This document shows positions 32,982 through 44,454 of a stretch of DNA of 64,000 nt, piece by piece. The DNA comes from Thermoanaerobacter wiegelii Rt8.B1 (GTDB taxonomy: Bacteria; Bacillota; Thermoanaerobacteria; Thermoanaerobacterales; Thermoanaerobacteraceae), in contig NC_015958.1 of NCBI RefSeq assembly GCF_000147695.2, positions 1,032,501-1,096,500 on the forward strand. Reading direction: 5' to 3'. The position numbers were made by a program, and so were the translations under genes. Below the pieces are notes generated by a model. The model was not told where the DNA came from. It saw nothing but the letters and a program-made list of their open reading frames with translations, and did no database searches. How positions within the stretch are numbered: position 1 is the first letter of the stretch; each line of letters starts with the position of its first letter.

Positions 32982-34175
32982 TTGTACAGGTATTATAGTT
33001 TTTCAAAGATAAGCAGAATAATGTTTCTAATTTTGTTATTGATAAACGTTTTTCTTTATAATTGGATGACACAACCTTATAAGGGTGAATATAGACAAAT
33101 AATTGGTGATTCTTTTTCAGAGGAGTATGATAAATTAGACAGTTTATTTGTAACTTCAATAAATTATGCCCTGCCGATAATAGAAGTAGCATTTACTTCT
33201 CAAGGGTATACAGGAAAGGATTTAACCTTTTCCTCTTTGTTAAATGCTAAAGTTAAAGACCCTATTAATATATTGAAATTTCAACTTCCAATTTTAGCAC
33301 AGATAGATTTGGAAAAAGTAAGTGCTAATAATATACAGAATAATGATGCACAAACAAATCCTCCTTCTAATAACAATGTGAATTTGTCTGATACTAATGC
33401 ACAAAGTGACAAAAACACACCGCAGACACAAGGAGAGGAAGAAAAACCGGTTTCGAAAAATATAGATAATAGTAAACCCTATCTTTTGATATATCACACT
33501 CATACTATGGAAGCTTATGCTGCTACAGAAAAGAACAAATACATAGCAAGGTACGGCTATGATAGGACAGATGATTTAAATTATACTGTTGCAAAAGTAG
33601 CAGATTATCTTACGGAATATCTTAGAAAAGAAGGAATTCCTGTATTGCACGATAAAACTATCAATGATTACAACTATGACAAATCCTATGTAAACTCTTT
33701 TGCAACGGTCAGTAAAATTTTAAAAGAGTATCCTTCTATTAAGGCTGCAATTGACTTGCATAGAGATGGCTATGGTGCTGTTATGAAACCAGGGGTAGAA
33801 ACTATTCCTGTTTTGAGCAATTTGCCAAACCAAGATTTTAGAAAAAAATATGTGATGGAAATAAACGGGGAAAAAGTAGCAAAAGTTTCTTTCATAATAG
33901 GTTCAAGAAGGACACCGGAAATGAAAGAAGATTGGAGAAGAAATTACGAATTTGCCAAAAGAATAAGTGATAAATTAAATGAACTTTATCCCGGCCTATC
34001 TTTAGGAGTACAGGTAAAGCCCTACAGTGAATATAATCAGCATCTTCTTGAAAAGTCGATACTGATAGAATTAGGAAGTAACTATAATACTTTAGAGGAG
34101 GCAATTGCAACTACAAAGTATCTGGCTAAAGCCATTAGTGAAGTGATAAAGCAGCAACAAGATTTTGGGCAGTGA
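32982..34175 (+). CDS. spoIIP: Stage II sporulation protein P
   Basis: SpoIIP is a membrane-anchored amidase and endopeptidase that works with SpoIID and SpoIIM in engulfment. The 397-residue protein has an N-terminal membrane helix (about 12-29), a variable linker rich in Asn/Gln/Ser (about 115-165), and the SpoIIP catalytic domain with YLLIYHTHTMEAY (metal-binding histidine), DLHRDGYGA and ILIELGSNYNTLEEA (glutamate). Start is TTG 32982 after AGAGGTG; an in-frame ATG 14 codons in would delete part of the anchor. Follows gpr. Confidence 0.94.
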   Translation: MYRYYSFSKISRIMFLILLLINVFLYNWMTQPYKGEYRQIIGDSFSEEYDKLDSLFVTSINYALPIIEVAFTSQGYTGKDLTFSSLLNAKVKDPINILKFQLPILAQIDLEKVSANNIQNNDAQTNPPSNNNVNLSDTNAQSDKNTPQTQGEEEKPVSKNIDNSKPYLLIYHTHTMEAYAATEKNKYIARYGYDRTDDLNYTVAKVADYLTEYLRKEGIPVLHDKTINDYNYDKSYVNSFATVSKILKEYPSIKAAIDLHRDGYGAVMKPGVETIPVLSNLPNQDFRKKYVMEINGEKVAKVSFIIGSRRTPEMKEDWRRNYEFAKRISDKLNELYPGLSLGVQVKPYSEYNQHLLEKSILIELGSNYNTLEEAIATTKYLAKAISEVIKQQQDFGQ

Positions 34176-34270
34176 AGACTGCTTTTTATTTTATAGCGAT
34201 AAATGTTGATATTAATTTAAAAAAGGTTAAAATAAATTACTGTAATTATCAAAGATTTAGGAGGTTTTTT

Positions 34271-36444
34271 ATGAAATTTGCAGCAAGGATAATGGGATTG
34301 GCCTTGGCGCTTTTAATCCTCTTTAGCACTGCTTCTTATGGACAAGTAAATAATATAAAAGATAGAAAAATAGTTATTTTTATTGTAGACAGGGTTAATT
34401 TAAATGACTATGTTGCAAATGACCTTCCTAATATAAAATACCTCATGGAAAATGGTACATATGGACTTATGACGGTAAATTCTGATGGAGGCAGGACCCC
34501 TGAAAACGTGTATATGACAATTGGTTGTGGGACAAGAGCTGTAGGTTCTGAAAAAGCTTCCCTTAATTTTAACGCTTCTGAAATAGTAAATGGAGAACAA
34601 GCCTCTATAATTTTCAAAAGAAATACAGGTATTAAGCCACAAGTGTTTAATATAGTAAATTTAGATTTTGCGCAAATAGAGAGAAATAACCTAACTCGAA
34701 ATCACATTGTAGTACCTGGCTTATTAGGTGCTCTTTTAAAACAAAATGGAAAAACTGTTGCTGTGTTTGGCAATGAAGATACTGATGTAGAACAAAGAAG
34801 ATATGCGCCTCTTATAGTAATGGATGAAAAAGGAATTGTAGATTTTGGCGATGTGAGTGATAATATTTTAAAAAGAGACCCTTTAAGCCCTTTTGGCATT
34901 ATGACAGATTATAATTTGCTTTATCAAAAATATACAGAGATGAAAGAAAAACCTGACTTAACTATTTTTCAATTGGGAGATACGATAAGAGCGAATGATT
35001 ACTATAAATATGCGATGGATAAAATTAATGAGAGAAATAAAAAAAGGGCTTTATACGAAGCAGATGAATTTATTGGCAAAGTCATAAGAGAAGGCAATCC
35101 CAACACCTTATACATTGTCTTAACTCCACTTCCTCCATCTAAAGATATGGGGCAAAAGAGTTATTTAACCCCCATAATACTTTTTGGACCAGGCTTTACT
35201 AAAGGCTATGTTACTTCAGATACAACAAAAAGAGAGGGGATTGTCACAAATACAGATTTAATGCCAACAATTTTACAGTATTTTGATATTCCTATACCAA
35301 CTTTTTTGACGGGACATCCCCTTTATAATTCTGGTTACAAAGGAAATGTAGACAAATTATTAGCTGAGAGTCATAAACTAGTTTTTAATTACACTTATAG
35401 GCCTATTTTCTTAAAAACTTATGTGGTTTTAGAGATAATAATTTTAATTTTTGCCCTATTAGTTTTGCTGCTTTTGAAAAAGTATGCGGTCTATTTAAAA
35501 CCTCTATTGTTTTTTGTTTCTACTATTCCTTTGACTTTTTTGCTATTACCTTTGTTTAATTATACTAGCCTATCAAATAGCATCGTGGGAATATTATTTT
35601 TGACAGCAGTGGCGATTATAGCGATTCATGAAATTAACCCTTATGGTTATTATTTCTATGCTATAATAGGTTTAGTTACTTCCCTTGTTTTGCTAATTGA
35701 CCTTGTGACAGGGCAATATTTGCTAAAAAATTCTTTTTTAAGCTATGACGTCATCGGAGGTGCCCGTTTTTATGGCATAGGAAACGAGTATATGGGGGTA
35801 TTGATTGGAGCCGTCTTATGTTTTACTACAATGGCTTTTGAAATTTTTTCGAATAAAAAGCTGCTTTTAGCTATAACTACAATAATATACGCACTGGTAT
35901 TCTACTTTATTGCAGCTCCAAGTATAGGTACAAATGTTGGAGGATCGATAACAGCCTTTGGAGCTTTTGCTGTTTCGCTGCTGCTTTTGTCTGGAAAAAA
36001 ATTAACATAAAAAATTTAATATATATTGGTGCCGGGATAGTTTTAATGCTTTTGGGCTTGTTTTACTTGGATTCTTTAAGGCCAGTTTCACAACAAACTC
36101 ACATAGGACAAACTTTTGCTTTAGTAAAAAGTCACGGTATAAAATCTTTATTACAAATTTTTGAAAGAAAGCTTTTAATGAATTATAAGCTCATAAAATA
36201 TTCTATATGGTCGAGAGTATTGTTGACACTTATAGTTGTTTTACTAATTCTTTTCTTCAAACCTGTTGGAGTGTTGAGTGAAATTTTCAAAAAACACACC
36301 TACATTCGAATATGCTTTGTTGCGACGATTATAGGAAGCATTCTTGCTCTAATTTTTAACGATTCAGGAATTGTAGCGGCAGCTACAATGATGGTGTTTG
36401 TAGGACCTATGTTAATACATTTTGTTATTGATGAAATGTCTTAA
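34271..36444 (+). CDS. Alkaline-phosphatase-like membrane protein, frameshifted at an A7 run
   Basis: ATG 34271 follows GGAGG. The first part has a signal peptide (about 1-25) and a sulfatase/alkaline-phosphatase-type extracytoplasmic domain: VIFIVDRVNLND (metal aspartate), GGRTPENVYMTIGCGTRA, TNTDLMPTILQYF and FLTGHPLYNSGY. About eight membrane helices follow. The frame breaks at seven A residues (35995-36001): it stops at 36010, while another frame continues NIKNLIYIGAGIVLMLLGLF and then LDSLRPVSQQTHIG to 36444. Eight A residues would give SGKKINIKN and a 724-residue protein. I do not know its substrate. It stands between spoIIP and a glycosyltransferase, so an envelope role is likely. Confidence 0.75.
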
Positions 36445-36455
36445 AAGGTGGTTTT

Positions 36456-37574
36456 ATGGGAAAAATGAAGGTATTGCAAATTGTAAGAAAATCAGAAGGA
36501 GGAATGAAAAAGCATTTATTATCACTGGTTAGATTGTTAGACAAAGATAAGTATGAAATTGCTGTTTTGTGCTCTTTTGACAAAAAAACTCAAGAATATC
36601 TCAAAAAATTAGGGATTGCAGTATATGACATTGACATTGGGGACGGAATTAGTTTAAAAAAAGATTACAGGACAATTAAGTTTATACGAAAGGTAGTAAA
36701 TGAGTTTAAGCCAGACATTGTTCACATGCATGGGGCAAAAGCTTCATTGGTAGGAAGAGTCGCATGTTTTGCTATGCCTGTAAAAACAGTAGTGACAGTC
36801 CACAACTTTGCAAATTACAATAATATGAGTTTTTACAAAAAGAAACTTCTATTAAGTTTGACAAAAATTCTAGACAAAAAAACCCATCAGTTTATTGCTG
36901 TCTCTCAAGCATTAAAAGATGATTTAGTTCTAAATCAAAATGTAAAAGAAAATAAAATAAAAGTGGTGTATAATTGTATTGATATCTCTTTCTACGAGGA
37001 AACAACTCTTAATTTAAAAGAAGAATTCAATTTGCCACAAGATTCTTTTATTGTAGGAAGTGTAGCAAGGCTTATACCTGCTAAAGGTGTTCAAGATTTA
37101 ATAAAAGCGGCTTCAATTTTAAAAAATGTAAATGCCTACTTTTTTGTAGCAGGAGATGGCCCTTTTAGAGAAGAATTACAAAAAATGATTGATAGTTTAA
37201 ATTTAAAGGACAGATTCTTTTTATTGGGGTATAGAAATGACATCCCTTCTTTCTTGAGAAATCTCAATGTATTTGTGCTTCCCTCACATGAAGAAGGATT
37301 TGGAATTTCTGTAATTGAAGCTTTAAGTGAAGGAGTCCCTGTCGTAGCTACAAAAGTAGGAGGTATTCCAGAAATTATACAAGATGGCGTTGAAGGAATT
37401 TTGGTAGAAAAAGAAAGTCCTGAAGAGTTGGCAAAAGCTATAGAGAAATTTTTGAAAGATGAGGAATTGAGAAAAAATATAAGCTTAAGAGGAAAAGAAA
37501 GTGTGGGAAAATATAGTTGCAATAAAATGATTGAAGAAATATACAAGATTTACGATACCTTGAAGGGAAGATAA
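36456..37574 (+). CDS. Glycosyltransferase family 4 protein
   Basis: A 372-residue GT-B glycosyltransferase with a typical N-terminal donor-independent half (EGGMKKHLLSLVRLLDKD, DIVHMHGAKAS) and a C-terminal nucleotide-sugar half (SVARLIPAKGVQDLIKA, VFVLPSHEEGFGISVIEALS, GVPVVATKVGGIPE). The E(x7)E motif is in EEGFGISVIE. Acceptor and sugar are unknown; retained without neighbouring polysaccharide genes. Start ATG 36456 after AAAGGTGG, 11 bp after the membrane phosphatase-like gene, suggesting co-transcription. Confidence 0.9.
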   Translation: MGKMKVLQIVRKSEGGMKKHLLSLVRLLDKDKYEIAVLCSFDKKTQEYLKKLGIAVYDIDIGDGISLKKDYRTIKFIRKVVNEFKPDIVHMHGAKASLVGRVACFAMPVKTVVTVHNFANYNNMSFYKKKLLLSLTKILDKKTHQFIAVSQALKDDLVLNQNVKENKIKVVYNCIDISFYEETTLNLKEEFNLPQDSFIVGSVARLIPAKGVQDLIKAASILKNVNAYFFVAGDGPFREELQKMIDSLNLKDRFFLLGYRNDIPSFLRNLNVFVLPSHEEGFGISVIEALSEGVPVVATKVGGIPEIIQDGVEGILVEKESPEELAKAIEKFLKDEELRKNISLRGKESVGKYSCNKMIEEIYKIYDTLKGR

Positions 37575-37577
37575 AAG

Positions 37578-37847
37578 ATGAGGCTTACAAGGACAAGAGA
37601 GAGAAAGAAACAGATTCAAAGAAAGAGACTTGTAATCTTTGCTCTTTTATTGTACATTGTTATTATGGTAGTAGGACTTGTAATAGCTGATTCTTCCTTT
37701 AATGAAATTACTACTGGAGTAAGGAAAGTAAATATATTTGGTGTATATTCAAATAGCGAAAAGGTGATCGTTAAAATTTTTGGTAAGGAGTCAGTTATTG
37801 ACATAGGAGGGTTAAGCCAATACTTTAAAGGGCGATTTTGGAAATGA
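37578..37847 (+). CDS. Small single-TM protein in the yqxA position before lepA
   Basis: An 89-residue protein with a very basic N-terminus (RLTRTRERKKQIQRKRLV) that should stay in the cytoplasm, one transmembrane helix (about 19-38) and a short outer domain (VRKVNIFGVYSNSEKVIVKI, FGKESVIDIGGLSQYFKG). B. subtilis has yqxA between spoIIP and lepA, but I see no clear similarity. Start ATG 37578 lies 3 bp after the glycosyltransferase stop, with AGGGAAGAT as ribosome site. Function unknown. Confidence 0.7.
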   Translation: MRLTRTRERKKQIQRKRLVIFALLLYIVIMVVGLVIADSSFNEITTGVRKVNIFGVYSNSEKVIVKIFGKESVIDIGGLSQYFKGRFWK

Positions 37848-37880
37848 GGTCTAAGTCTTTAATTTTTGAGGAGGTACAAA

Positions 37881-39692
37881 ATGTCAGAGAGGATGCAGTA
37901 TATTAGAAATTTTTGCATTATTGCTCACATAGACCATGGTAAATCTACTCTTGCAGATAGACTTATTGAGAAAACAGGTTTTCTTTCTGAAAGGGAAACA
38001 GATAAGCAAATTTTAGATAATTTAGAATTAGAAAGGGAGAGAGGAATTACTATAAAGTTAAAGCCTGTAAGAATGATTTATAAAGCTAAAGATGGAAATG
38101 AATATGAGCTTAATCTCATTGATACCCCTGGACATGTAGATTTTACTTACGAGGTATCCCGAAGTATTGCAGCTTGTGAAGGGGCCCTCCTTGTAGTAGA
38201 TGCTACACAAGGGATTGAGGCGCAAACCCTTGCTAATGTGTATATGGCTTTAGAACATGATTTAGAGATAGTACCTGTGATAAATAAAATAGACCTTCCT
38301 TCAGCAAATCCTGAACTTGTAAAAAAAGAAATTGAAGACGTGATTGGGATTGACGCAGAAGATGCTTTGCTTACCTCTGCTAAAGAAGGCATAGGTATAG
38401 AAGAAGTTTTAGAAGCCATTGTAAATAGAATTCCCCCTCCAAAAGGAGATGAAAATAAGCCTTTAAAAGCGCTAATTTTTGACTCTTTTTATGATAACTA
38501 CAAAGGTGCAATAAGCTTTGTAAGGGTAGTAGATGGAATTGTTAAACCAGGAATGAGAATAAAAATGTTTTCTACTGGCAAAGTTTTTGAAGTTACAGAA
38601 GTGGGTATGTTTAGACCTAACCTTTATCCAGTAGAAGAGCTTAAAGCAGGTGAAGTTGGATATATTGCTGCCAGCATAAAAAATGTAAAAGACACTCGCG
38701 TAGGAGATACAATAACAGATGCAGATAATCCAGCCGATTCTCCACTTCCTGGCTATAAAGAAGTAGTGCCAATGGTCTTTTGTGGAATTTATCCTGCGGA
38801 TGGACAAGATTATGAAAATTTAAAAGAAGCTTTAGAAAAACTTCAGCTAAATGATGCGTCACTTGTATTTGAACCTGACACCTCTGCTGCCTTAGGTTTT
38901 GGATTTAGGTGTGGCTTTTTGGGACTTTTGCACATGGAAATAGTTCAAGAAAGGTTGGAAAGAGAGTACAACTTAAATCTTGTCACTACTGCACCAAGTG
39001 TAATTTACAAAGTTTACAAAACTAATGGAGAGGTATTGGATTTGGACAATCCCACAAAAATGCCGCCTCCTACGCAAATAGATCATATTGAAGAGCCAAT
39101 TGTGGAAGCTACTATTATGGTGCCTACTGAATATGTAGGGGCAGTTATGGAGCTTTGCCAGGATAGACGGGGAGCATATTTAGGAATGGAATATTTAGAA
39201 CAAACTCGCGTACTTTTAAAATATGAAATGCCTTTAAATGAGATAATATATGACTTTTTTGATGCTTTAAAATCACGAACAAGGGGTTACGCCTCTTTCG
39301 ACTATGAGCTTAAAGGGTATAAAGAATCTAATTTGGTAAAGCTTGATATTTTAATAAATGGCGAATTGGTAGATGCTTTATCCATGATAGTTCATAAAGA
39401 TAAAGCCTATGAAAAAGCGAGAAAAATTGTAGAAAAGTTAAAAGAAAATATTCCAAGGCATCTTTTTGAGATTCCAATCCAGGCTGCAATAGGCTCTAAG
39501 ATTATTGCAAGAGAGACTGTAAAAGCTTTGAGAAAAAACGTTCTTGCCAAGTGTTATGGAGGAGACGTAACTCGTAAGAAAAAACTTTTGGAGAAGCAAA
39601 AAGAAGGTAAAAAGCGCATGAGACAGGTGGGAAGTGTTGAAATACCTCAAGAGGCTTTTATGTCAATATTGAAGCTAGATGATGAAAAATGA
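37881..39692 (+). CDS. lepA: Elongation factor 4 (LepA)
   Basis: LepA is a ribosome-associated GTPase. G motifs: [31 protein letters not shown] and TSAKEG, then EF-G-like domains and the unique C-terminal domain with [16 protein letters not shown]. Length (603) is normal. ATG 37881 follows GAGGAGG; the in-frame TTG at 37866 lies before the site. Its stop overlaps hemW (ATGA). Confidence 0.97.
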   Translation: MSERMQYIRNFCIIAHIDHGKSTLADRLIEKTGFLSERETDKQILDNLELERERGITIKLKPVRMIYKAKDGNEYELNLIDTPGHVDFTYEVSRSIAACEGALLVVDATQGIEAQTLANVYMALEHDLEIVPVINKIDLPSANPELVKKEIEDVIGIDAEDALLTSAKEGIGIEEVLEAIVNRIPPPKGDENKPLKALIFDSFYDNYKGAISFVRVVDGIVKPGMRIKMFSTGKVFEVTEVGMFRPNLYPVEELKAGEVGYIAASIKNVKDTRVGDTITDADNPADSPLPGYKEVVPMVFCGIYPADGQDYENLKEALEKLQLNDASLVFEPDTSAALGFGFRCGFLGLLHMEIVQERLEREYNLNLVTTAPSVIYKVYKTNGEVLDLDNPTKMPPPTQIDHIEEPIVEATIMVPTEYVGAVMELCQDRRGAYLGMEYLEQTRVLLKYEMPLNEIIYDFFDALKSRTRGYASFDYELKGYKESNLVKLDILINGELVDALSMIVHKDKAYEKARKIVEKLKENIPRHLFEIPIQAAIGSKIIARETVKALRKNVLAKCYGGDVTRKKKLLEKQKEGKKRMRQVGSVEIPQEAFMSILKLDDEK

Positions 39693-40816
39693 GGGAGATA
39701 GGATTATACATTCACATTCCTTTTTGTAAAAGAAAATGCTATTATTGTGATTTTAATTCTTATGCAGGCTATGATTATCTTTTTGACGACTATATTCGGG
39801 CACTACTTATGGAAATAGAATCAAATTCTACAAAAGATTATAATGTGGTTTCGGTTTATATAGGAGGAGGTACCCCTAACCTTTTGCCTCCTTCTTATAT
39901 AGAGAAGATATTGAAGTCTGTATTTAAAAATTATAAAATACTTGATGGTTGCGAAATTACTATTGAAATGAATCCCGGCCTTATAACTGAAGAAAAACTA
40001 AAAATTTATAAAGACAACGGGATAAACCGAGTAAGTATTGGACTTCAAGCTTTTCAAAATAGGCTTTTAAAATATATAGGTAGAATTCATACAATAGAAG
40101 ATTTTTTTGAAAATTATGAGTTAGTGAAAAAGTTCTTTGGCAATATAAATATTGACCTGATGTATGCTCTTCCTACTCAAACCTTTAAAGAGTGGCAAGA
40201 AACTTTAAAAGAAGTAGTAAAATTACAGCCGACGCATGTTTCTACTTATAGCTTGATTTTAGAACCTAACACCTCCTTTTACAGACTTTATGAAAAGGGT
40301 CAGTTGCCTATAGTTGATGAGGAAGAAGAGCTTAAAATGTATCATTGGGGTATAGAGTTTTTAAAAGAAAAAGGTTATCACCATTACGAAATATCTAATT
40401 TTGCATTGCCCACATTTGAATGTCGCCACAATATTTTATACTGGGAATGCAAAAATTATTTGGGATTTGGTGCAGGAGCCCATTCTTATATGGAGGATGT
40501 GAGATATAGTAATATTGAAAATATAAAAGACTATATTAAGAGCATTTTAGAAAGAAAAAGTGCAGTTAAGGAAAAAATAAAGTTGGCAAAAGAAGATAGA
40601 ATGGCTGAGTTTATGTTTTTAGGAATGAGAATGACAAAAGGAGTGTGTGACAAGGATTTTAAGAAAAGATTTGGTATCAGTTTGTTTGAATTTTACAAAA
40701 AAGTAATACAAAAATACTTAAATGAAGGTCTAATTGAGATTGATAATGAGTGTGCAAAACTTACCGAGAGGGGTATTGATGTCTCTAACGTCATTTTTGA
40801 AGAATTTCTGCCCTAA
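39689..40816 (+). CDS. hemW: Radical SAM heme chaperone HemW
   Basis: HemW proteins bind heme and insert it into respiratory enzymes; older names are HemN-like oxygen-independent coproporphyrinogen oxidase. The radical SAM motif is [14 protein letters not shown] (Cys13, Cys17, Cys20). GGGTPNLL and the C-terminal HemN domain ([14 protein letters not shown]) follow. Length 375 residues fits HemW rather than HemN. Overlaps lepA by 4 bp, as in Bacillus. Confidence 0.92.
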   Translation: MREIGLYIHIPFCKRKCYYCDFNSYAGYDYLFDDYIRALLMEIESNSTKDYNVVSVYIGGGTPNLLPPSYIEKILKSVFKNYKILDGCEITIEMNPGLITEEKLKIYKDNGINRVSIGLQAFQNRLLKYIGRIHTIEDFFENYELVKKFFGNINIDLMYALPTQTFKEWQETLKEVVKLQPTHVSTYSLILEPNTSFYRLYEKGQLPIVDEEEELKMYHWGIEFLKEKGYHHYEISNFALPTFECRHNILYWECKNYLGFGAGAHSYMEDVRYSNIENIKDYIKSILERKSAVKEKIKLAKEDRMAEFMFLGMRMTKGVCDKDFKKRFGISLFEFYKKVIQKYLNEGLIEIDNECAKLTERGIDVSNVIFEEFLP

Positions 40817-40823
40817 ATGAGTA

Positions 40824-40852
40824 TTGACAAAAAATTATAAGAGTGGTATTTT
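40824..40852 (+). promoter_or_regulatory. Heat-shock operon promoter
   Basis: TTGACA (40824-40829), 17 bp, TATTTT (40847-40852), directly upstream of the CIRCE operator. Confidence 0.8.
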
Positions 40853-40863
40853 AAAAACATGAA

Positions 40864-40890
40864 TTAGCACTCAATCGAGTAGAGTGCTAA
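40864..40890 (+). promoter_or_regulatory. CIRCE operator (HrcA binding site)
   Basis: TTAGCACTC (40864-40872), nine bases, GAGTGCTAA (40882-40890): a perfect CIRCE. HrcA bound here represses hrcA-grpE-dnaK-dnaJ. Confidence 0.98.
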
Positions 40891-40910
40891 TAATACATGG
40901 GGTGGTGAAA

Positions 40911-41942
40911 ATGCCGTTAGATGATAGGAAGAAAAAAATACTATATGCGGTTATTACTGATTATATTATGACGGCAGAGCCAATAGGGTCGAGAACAATA
41001 GCTAAGAAGTACAATATAGGATTAAGTTCTGCTACTATAAGAAACGAAATGGCGGATTTAGAAGAAATGGGATATTTGGAGCAGCCTCATACTTCCGCAG
41101 GAAGAATACCTTCAGATAAAGGATATAGATTTTATGTAGACAGCATTCTTCGAAATTATATAAACAATGACCCTCCAATTAGCTATAATACTCGCGAGGA
41201 AATAATAGCGGAGTTTGATGAAATTGTAAAGAAATATGCAAGAATTTTGGCTAACATAACTCACCATACTACAGTTGCTAAAATGCCAAGGTTGAACCCT
41301 GATAGAATAAGGAAAATCCAACTTATACCTGTTGCTTCTAATAAAATGATCTTTTTAGTAGTGACAGACACAGGAATTGTAAAAAATTACTTGCTAAATT
41401 TATGCCAAAATGTAGATAGAACAATCTTTGAGTTTTTAAACAATTTGTTAAATGACAAAATTGCTGGCAAAAGCGAAAAAGATATTTTTGAGTTTTTACA
41501 AAAAGATTTAAGGCAGATGTTGGGAGAGGTAGCTTTTATAGCCGACGAATTGATAAACACTATACTTTTGAGCTTGAAGCAGTTACAAGAAACGGACATT
41601 TATGCGGATGGAACTTCCCATATTTTAGATTTTCCTGAATACAAGGATTTAGGCAAAGCAAAAAATTTTTTCAATCTTTTGGACAACAAGTCGTTATTGA
41701 ACGAAGTTTTAGAGCCTGAAGTAGATTTTATAGATGTGAGAATAGGAAGCGAAAACAAGTTTGAAGAGATGAAAGACTTAAGCGTAATAAAAACCACTTA
41801 TAAGATTAACGGTCGTGTGGTGGGTACAATAGGAATTATAGGACCTACAAGAATGGATTATAGAAGGTTGATTAACGAAATCAATATGATGACAAAAGAG
41901 CTTTCAAATCTTTTGTCGAGTATATACAATGATGAAATATAA
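40911..41942 (+). CDS. hrcA: Heat-inducible transcription repressor HrcA
   Basis: HrcA represses the chaperone operon by binding CIRCE. The 343-residue protein has an N-terminal winged helix with IGSRTIAKKYNIGLSSATIRN and EEMGYLEQPHTSAGRIPSDKGY, followed by the ligand-like domain and C-terminal GxIG-type segment (VGTIGIIGPTRMDY). ATG 40911 follows GGGGTGGTG, inside the CIRCE-controlled transcript. First gene of hrcA-grpE-dnaK-dnaJ. Confidence 0.97.
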   Translation: MPLDDRKKKILYAVITDYIMTAEPIGSRTIAKKYNIGLSSATIRNEMADLEEMGYLEQPHTSAGRIPSDKGYRFYVDSILRNYINNDPPISYNTREEIIAEFDEIVKKYARILANITHHTTVAKMPRLNPDRIRKIQLIPVASNKMIFLVVTDTGIVKNYLLNLCQNVDRTIFEFLNNLLNDKIAGKSEKDIFEFLQKDLRQMLGEVAFIADELINTILLSLKQLQETDIYADGTSHILDFPEYKDLGKAKNFFNLLDNKSLLNEVLEPEVDFIDVRIGSENKFEEMKDLSVIKTTYKINGRVVGTIGIIGPTRMDYRRLINEINMMTKELSNLLSSIYNDEI

Positions 41943-41955
41943 CGAGGTGATATAA

Positions 41956-42546
41956 GTGGAAGAGATGGAAAAAGAAATTAACAAAGAGGAGGAAAAGGAT
42001 GTAAATAATTTAGAATCAAATGAACAAATGGAAGGGCCTCCTGAAGAGGAAGAACAAACACAGCAGGAGCATAAGCAACAAACGGTTGATGAAATAGAGG
42101 AATTAAAGCAAAAACTTCAGCAAAAAGAGGCTGAAGCTCAAGAATATTTAGGTATTGCACAAAGATTGAAAGCAGAATTTGAAAATTACAGAAAAAGAAT
42201 AGAAAAAGAAAAAGCTGAGATGATCGATTACGGGCAAGAAACAGTGATTTTAGAACTTTTGACTATTATGGATAATTTTGAAAGAGCTTTGGCAAGCAGT
42301 GGAGATTATAATTCTCTAAAAGAAGGGATAGAATTAATTTACAGGCAGTTTAAAAAAATATTGGATAAATTTGGTGTGAAAGAAATTGAAGCAGAGGGGC
42401 AGATTTTTGACCCCTATAAACACCATGCTGTAATGCAGGAAGAGGTAGAAGGAAAGCAACCAAATGAAATTATTGAAGTTTTCCAAAAAGGGTATTATCT
42501 AAAAGATAAAGTAATAAGACCAAGTTTGGTTAAAGTAGCAAAATAA
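41956..42546 (+). CDS. grpE: Nucleotide exchange factor GrpE
   Basis: GrpE releases ADP from DnaK. The 196-residue protein has an acidic, disordered N-terminus (about 1-45, rich in E and Q), a long coiled coil (about 45-100) and a beta-wing domain with [19 protein letters not shown] and [20 protein letters not shown]. The start is GTG 41956 after CGAGGTGAT. Co-transcribed with hrcA (13 bp). Confidence 0.96.
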   Translation: MEEMEKEINKEEEKDVNNLESNEQMEGPPEEEEQTQQEHKQQTVDEIEELKQKLQQKEAEAQEYLGIAQRLKAEFENYRKRIEKEKAEMIDYGQETVILELLTIMDNFERALASSGDYNSLKEGIELIYRQFKKILDKFGVKEIEAEGQIFDPYKHHAVMQEEVEGKQPNEIIEVFQKGYYLKDKVIRPSLVKVAK

Positions 42547-42563
42547 AAAGGAGGTTGAAAAAT

Positions 42564-44399
42564 ATGGGGAAAGTTATAGGAATTGACTTAGGAACTACAT
42601 TTTCTTGTGTTGCTGTTATGGAAGGAGGCCAACCTGTAGTAATACCTAACGCAGAAGGGGCTCGTACTACGCCTTCAGTCGTCGCTTTTACTAAAGAAGG
42701 AGAAAGGTTAGTAGGGCAAGTTGCAAAAAGGCAGGCAATTGTAAATCCTGACAGGACTATAATGTCTATAAAAAGACACATGGGAACTGATTACAAAGTA
42801 AAAATTGACGATAAAGAGTATACACCTCAAGAGATTTCTGCAATGATTTTGCAAAAGCTTAAGGCTGATGCAGAAGCTTACTTGGGCGAAAAAGTTACAC
42901 AGGCGGTAATTACTGTTCCTGCTTATTTCAATGACAGCCAAAGGCAGGCTACAAAAGACGCAGGTAGGATTGCAGGTCTTGAGGTTTTGAGAATAATAAA
43001 TGAGCCGACAGCTGCTGCTTTGGCATATGGACTTGACAAAGAAGGAAATCAAAAGATAATGGTTTATGACTTAGGTGGCGGTACTTTTGATGTTTCTATT
43101 TTGGAAATAGGAGATGGAGTATTTGAAGTTTTGGCTACAAGTGGCAATAACCATTTGGGTGGGGATGACTTCGACCAAAGGATAATAGATTGGCTTGCTG
43201 ACAACTTCAAAAAAGAATATGGAATTGACTTAAGAAGTGACAGGATGGCATTGCAGAGACTAAAAGATGCCGCAGAAAAAGCAAAAATAGAGCTTTCTTC
43301 TGCAACGGTTACTAATATAAACTTGCCATTTATTACTGCTGATGCTACAGGTCCAAAACATATAGATGTAAATCTTACAAGAGCAAAATTCGAAGAGCTA
43401 ATCTCCGACCTTGTAGAATCAACTGTAGGTCCTGTTAACCAAGCATTAAGCGACGCAGGTTTAAAACCTTCTGATATTGATAAAGTCATTCTCATTGGTG
43501 GTTCTACAAGAGTGCCTTTGGTACAGGAGACAGTAAAGAGAATAATGGGTAAAGAACCTCACAAAGGAATTAACCCAGATGAGGCAGTGGCTATAGGTGC
43601 AGCTATACAGGCGGCAGTATTGGCCGGAGAAGTGAAAGATATTCTCTTACTGGACGTAACACCTTTGTCCTTGGGTATAGAGACATTAGGTGGAGTATTT
43701 ACTAAGATTATAGAGAGAAATACTACAATACCTACAAGAAAGAGCCAGATATTTACTACTGCGGCGGATAATCAGACTTCTGTTGAAATACACGTGTTAC
43801 AAGGCGAAAGGCCTATGGCAAAAGACAACAAAACTCTTGGAAGGTTTATTTTGTCAGGGATTCCACCAGCTCCAAGAGGAGTACCTCAAATTGAAGTTAC
43901 TTTTGACATAGATGCCAATGGAATTGTACATGTTTCTGCAAAAGACTTAGGTACTGGCAAATCTCAGGATATAACTATTACTTCTACAACTAATTTGTCA
44001 GAAGAAGAGATACAAAGAATGATTAATGAGGCTAAGCAGTATGAAGAACAAGATAGGAAGAAGAAAGAAGAAATCGAAATAAGGAATAAAGCAGATTCTC
44101 TCATTTATCAAGCTGAAAAAACAATGAAAGACCTTGGAGATAAGATGACGCAAGCTGAAAAAGATGAAATAAATAGAGAAATAGAAAATGTGAGAAAAGC
44201 TCTTGAAGGAAGCGATATAGAAGCGATTAAAAATGCTTCTGAGAAACTTTCACAAGCCTTCTACAAAGTTTCTACAAGAATATACCAACAAGCGGGAGGA
44301 CAAACGGGAGGAGCTACAAATACTGGTAGTGCTGGACAAGGTACAACACAGGACAATGTTTATGAAGCCAATTACAAAGTGGAGGATGATAATAAATAA
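42564..44399 (+). CDS. dnaK: Chaperone DnaK (Hsp70)
   Basis: DnaK is the ATP-driven Hsp70 chaperone. Motifs: [59 protein letters not shown], and the substrate-binding domain with [12 protein letters not shown]. The C-terminus is a short glycine-rich tail. Length is 611 residues. ATG 42564 follows AAAGGAGGT; TTG 42555 overlaps the site. Confidence 0.98.
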   Translation: MGKVIGIDLGTTFSCVAVMEGGQPVVIPNAEGARTTPSVVAFTKEGERLVGQVAKRQAIVNPDRTIMSIKRHMGTDYKVKIDDKEYTPQEISAMILQKLKADAEAYLGEKVTQAVITVPAYFNDSQRQATKDAGRIAGLEVLRIINEPTAAALAYGLDKEGNQKIMVYDLGGGTFDVSILEIGDGVFEVLATSGNNHLGGDDFDQRIIDWLADNFKKEYGIDLRSDRMALQRLKDAAEKAKIELSSATVTNINLPFITADATGPKHIDVNLTRAKFEELISDLVESTVGPVNQALSDAGLKPSDIDKVILIGGSTRVPLVQETVKRIMGKEPHKGINPDEAVAIGAAIQAAVLAGEVKDILLLDVTPLSLGIETLGGVFTKIIERNTTIPTRKSQIFTTAADNQTSVEIHVLQGERPMAKDNKTLGRFILSGIPPAPRGVPQIEVTFDIDANGIVHVSAKDLGTGKSQDITITSTTNLSEEEIQRMINEAKQYEEQDRKKKEEIEIRNKADSLIYQAEKTMKDLGDKMTQAEKDEINREIENVRKALEGSDIEAIKNASEKLSQAFYKVSTRIYQQAGGQTGGATNTGSAGQGTTQDNVYEANYKVEDDNK

Positions 44400-44401
44400 T
44401 A

Positions 44402-44428
44402 TAGAACCAGGTTTTACCTGGTTCTAAT
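44402..44428 (+). terminator. Hairpin between dnaK and dnaJ
   Basis: TAGAACCAGG, TTTTA, CCTGGTTCTA form a strong stem followed by ATTT. The T tail is short, so it may only reduce dnaJ expression or mark an mRNA processing site. Confidence 0.7.
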
Positions 44429-44454
44429 TTACGTAATGAAAGGCAGGTGAGAAA

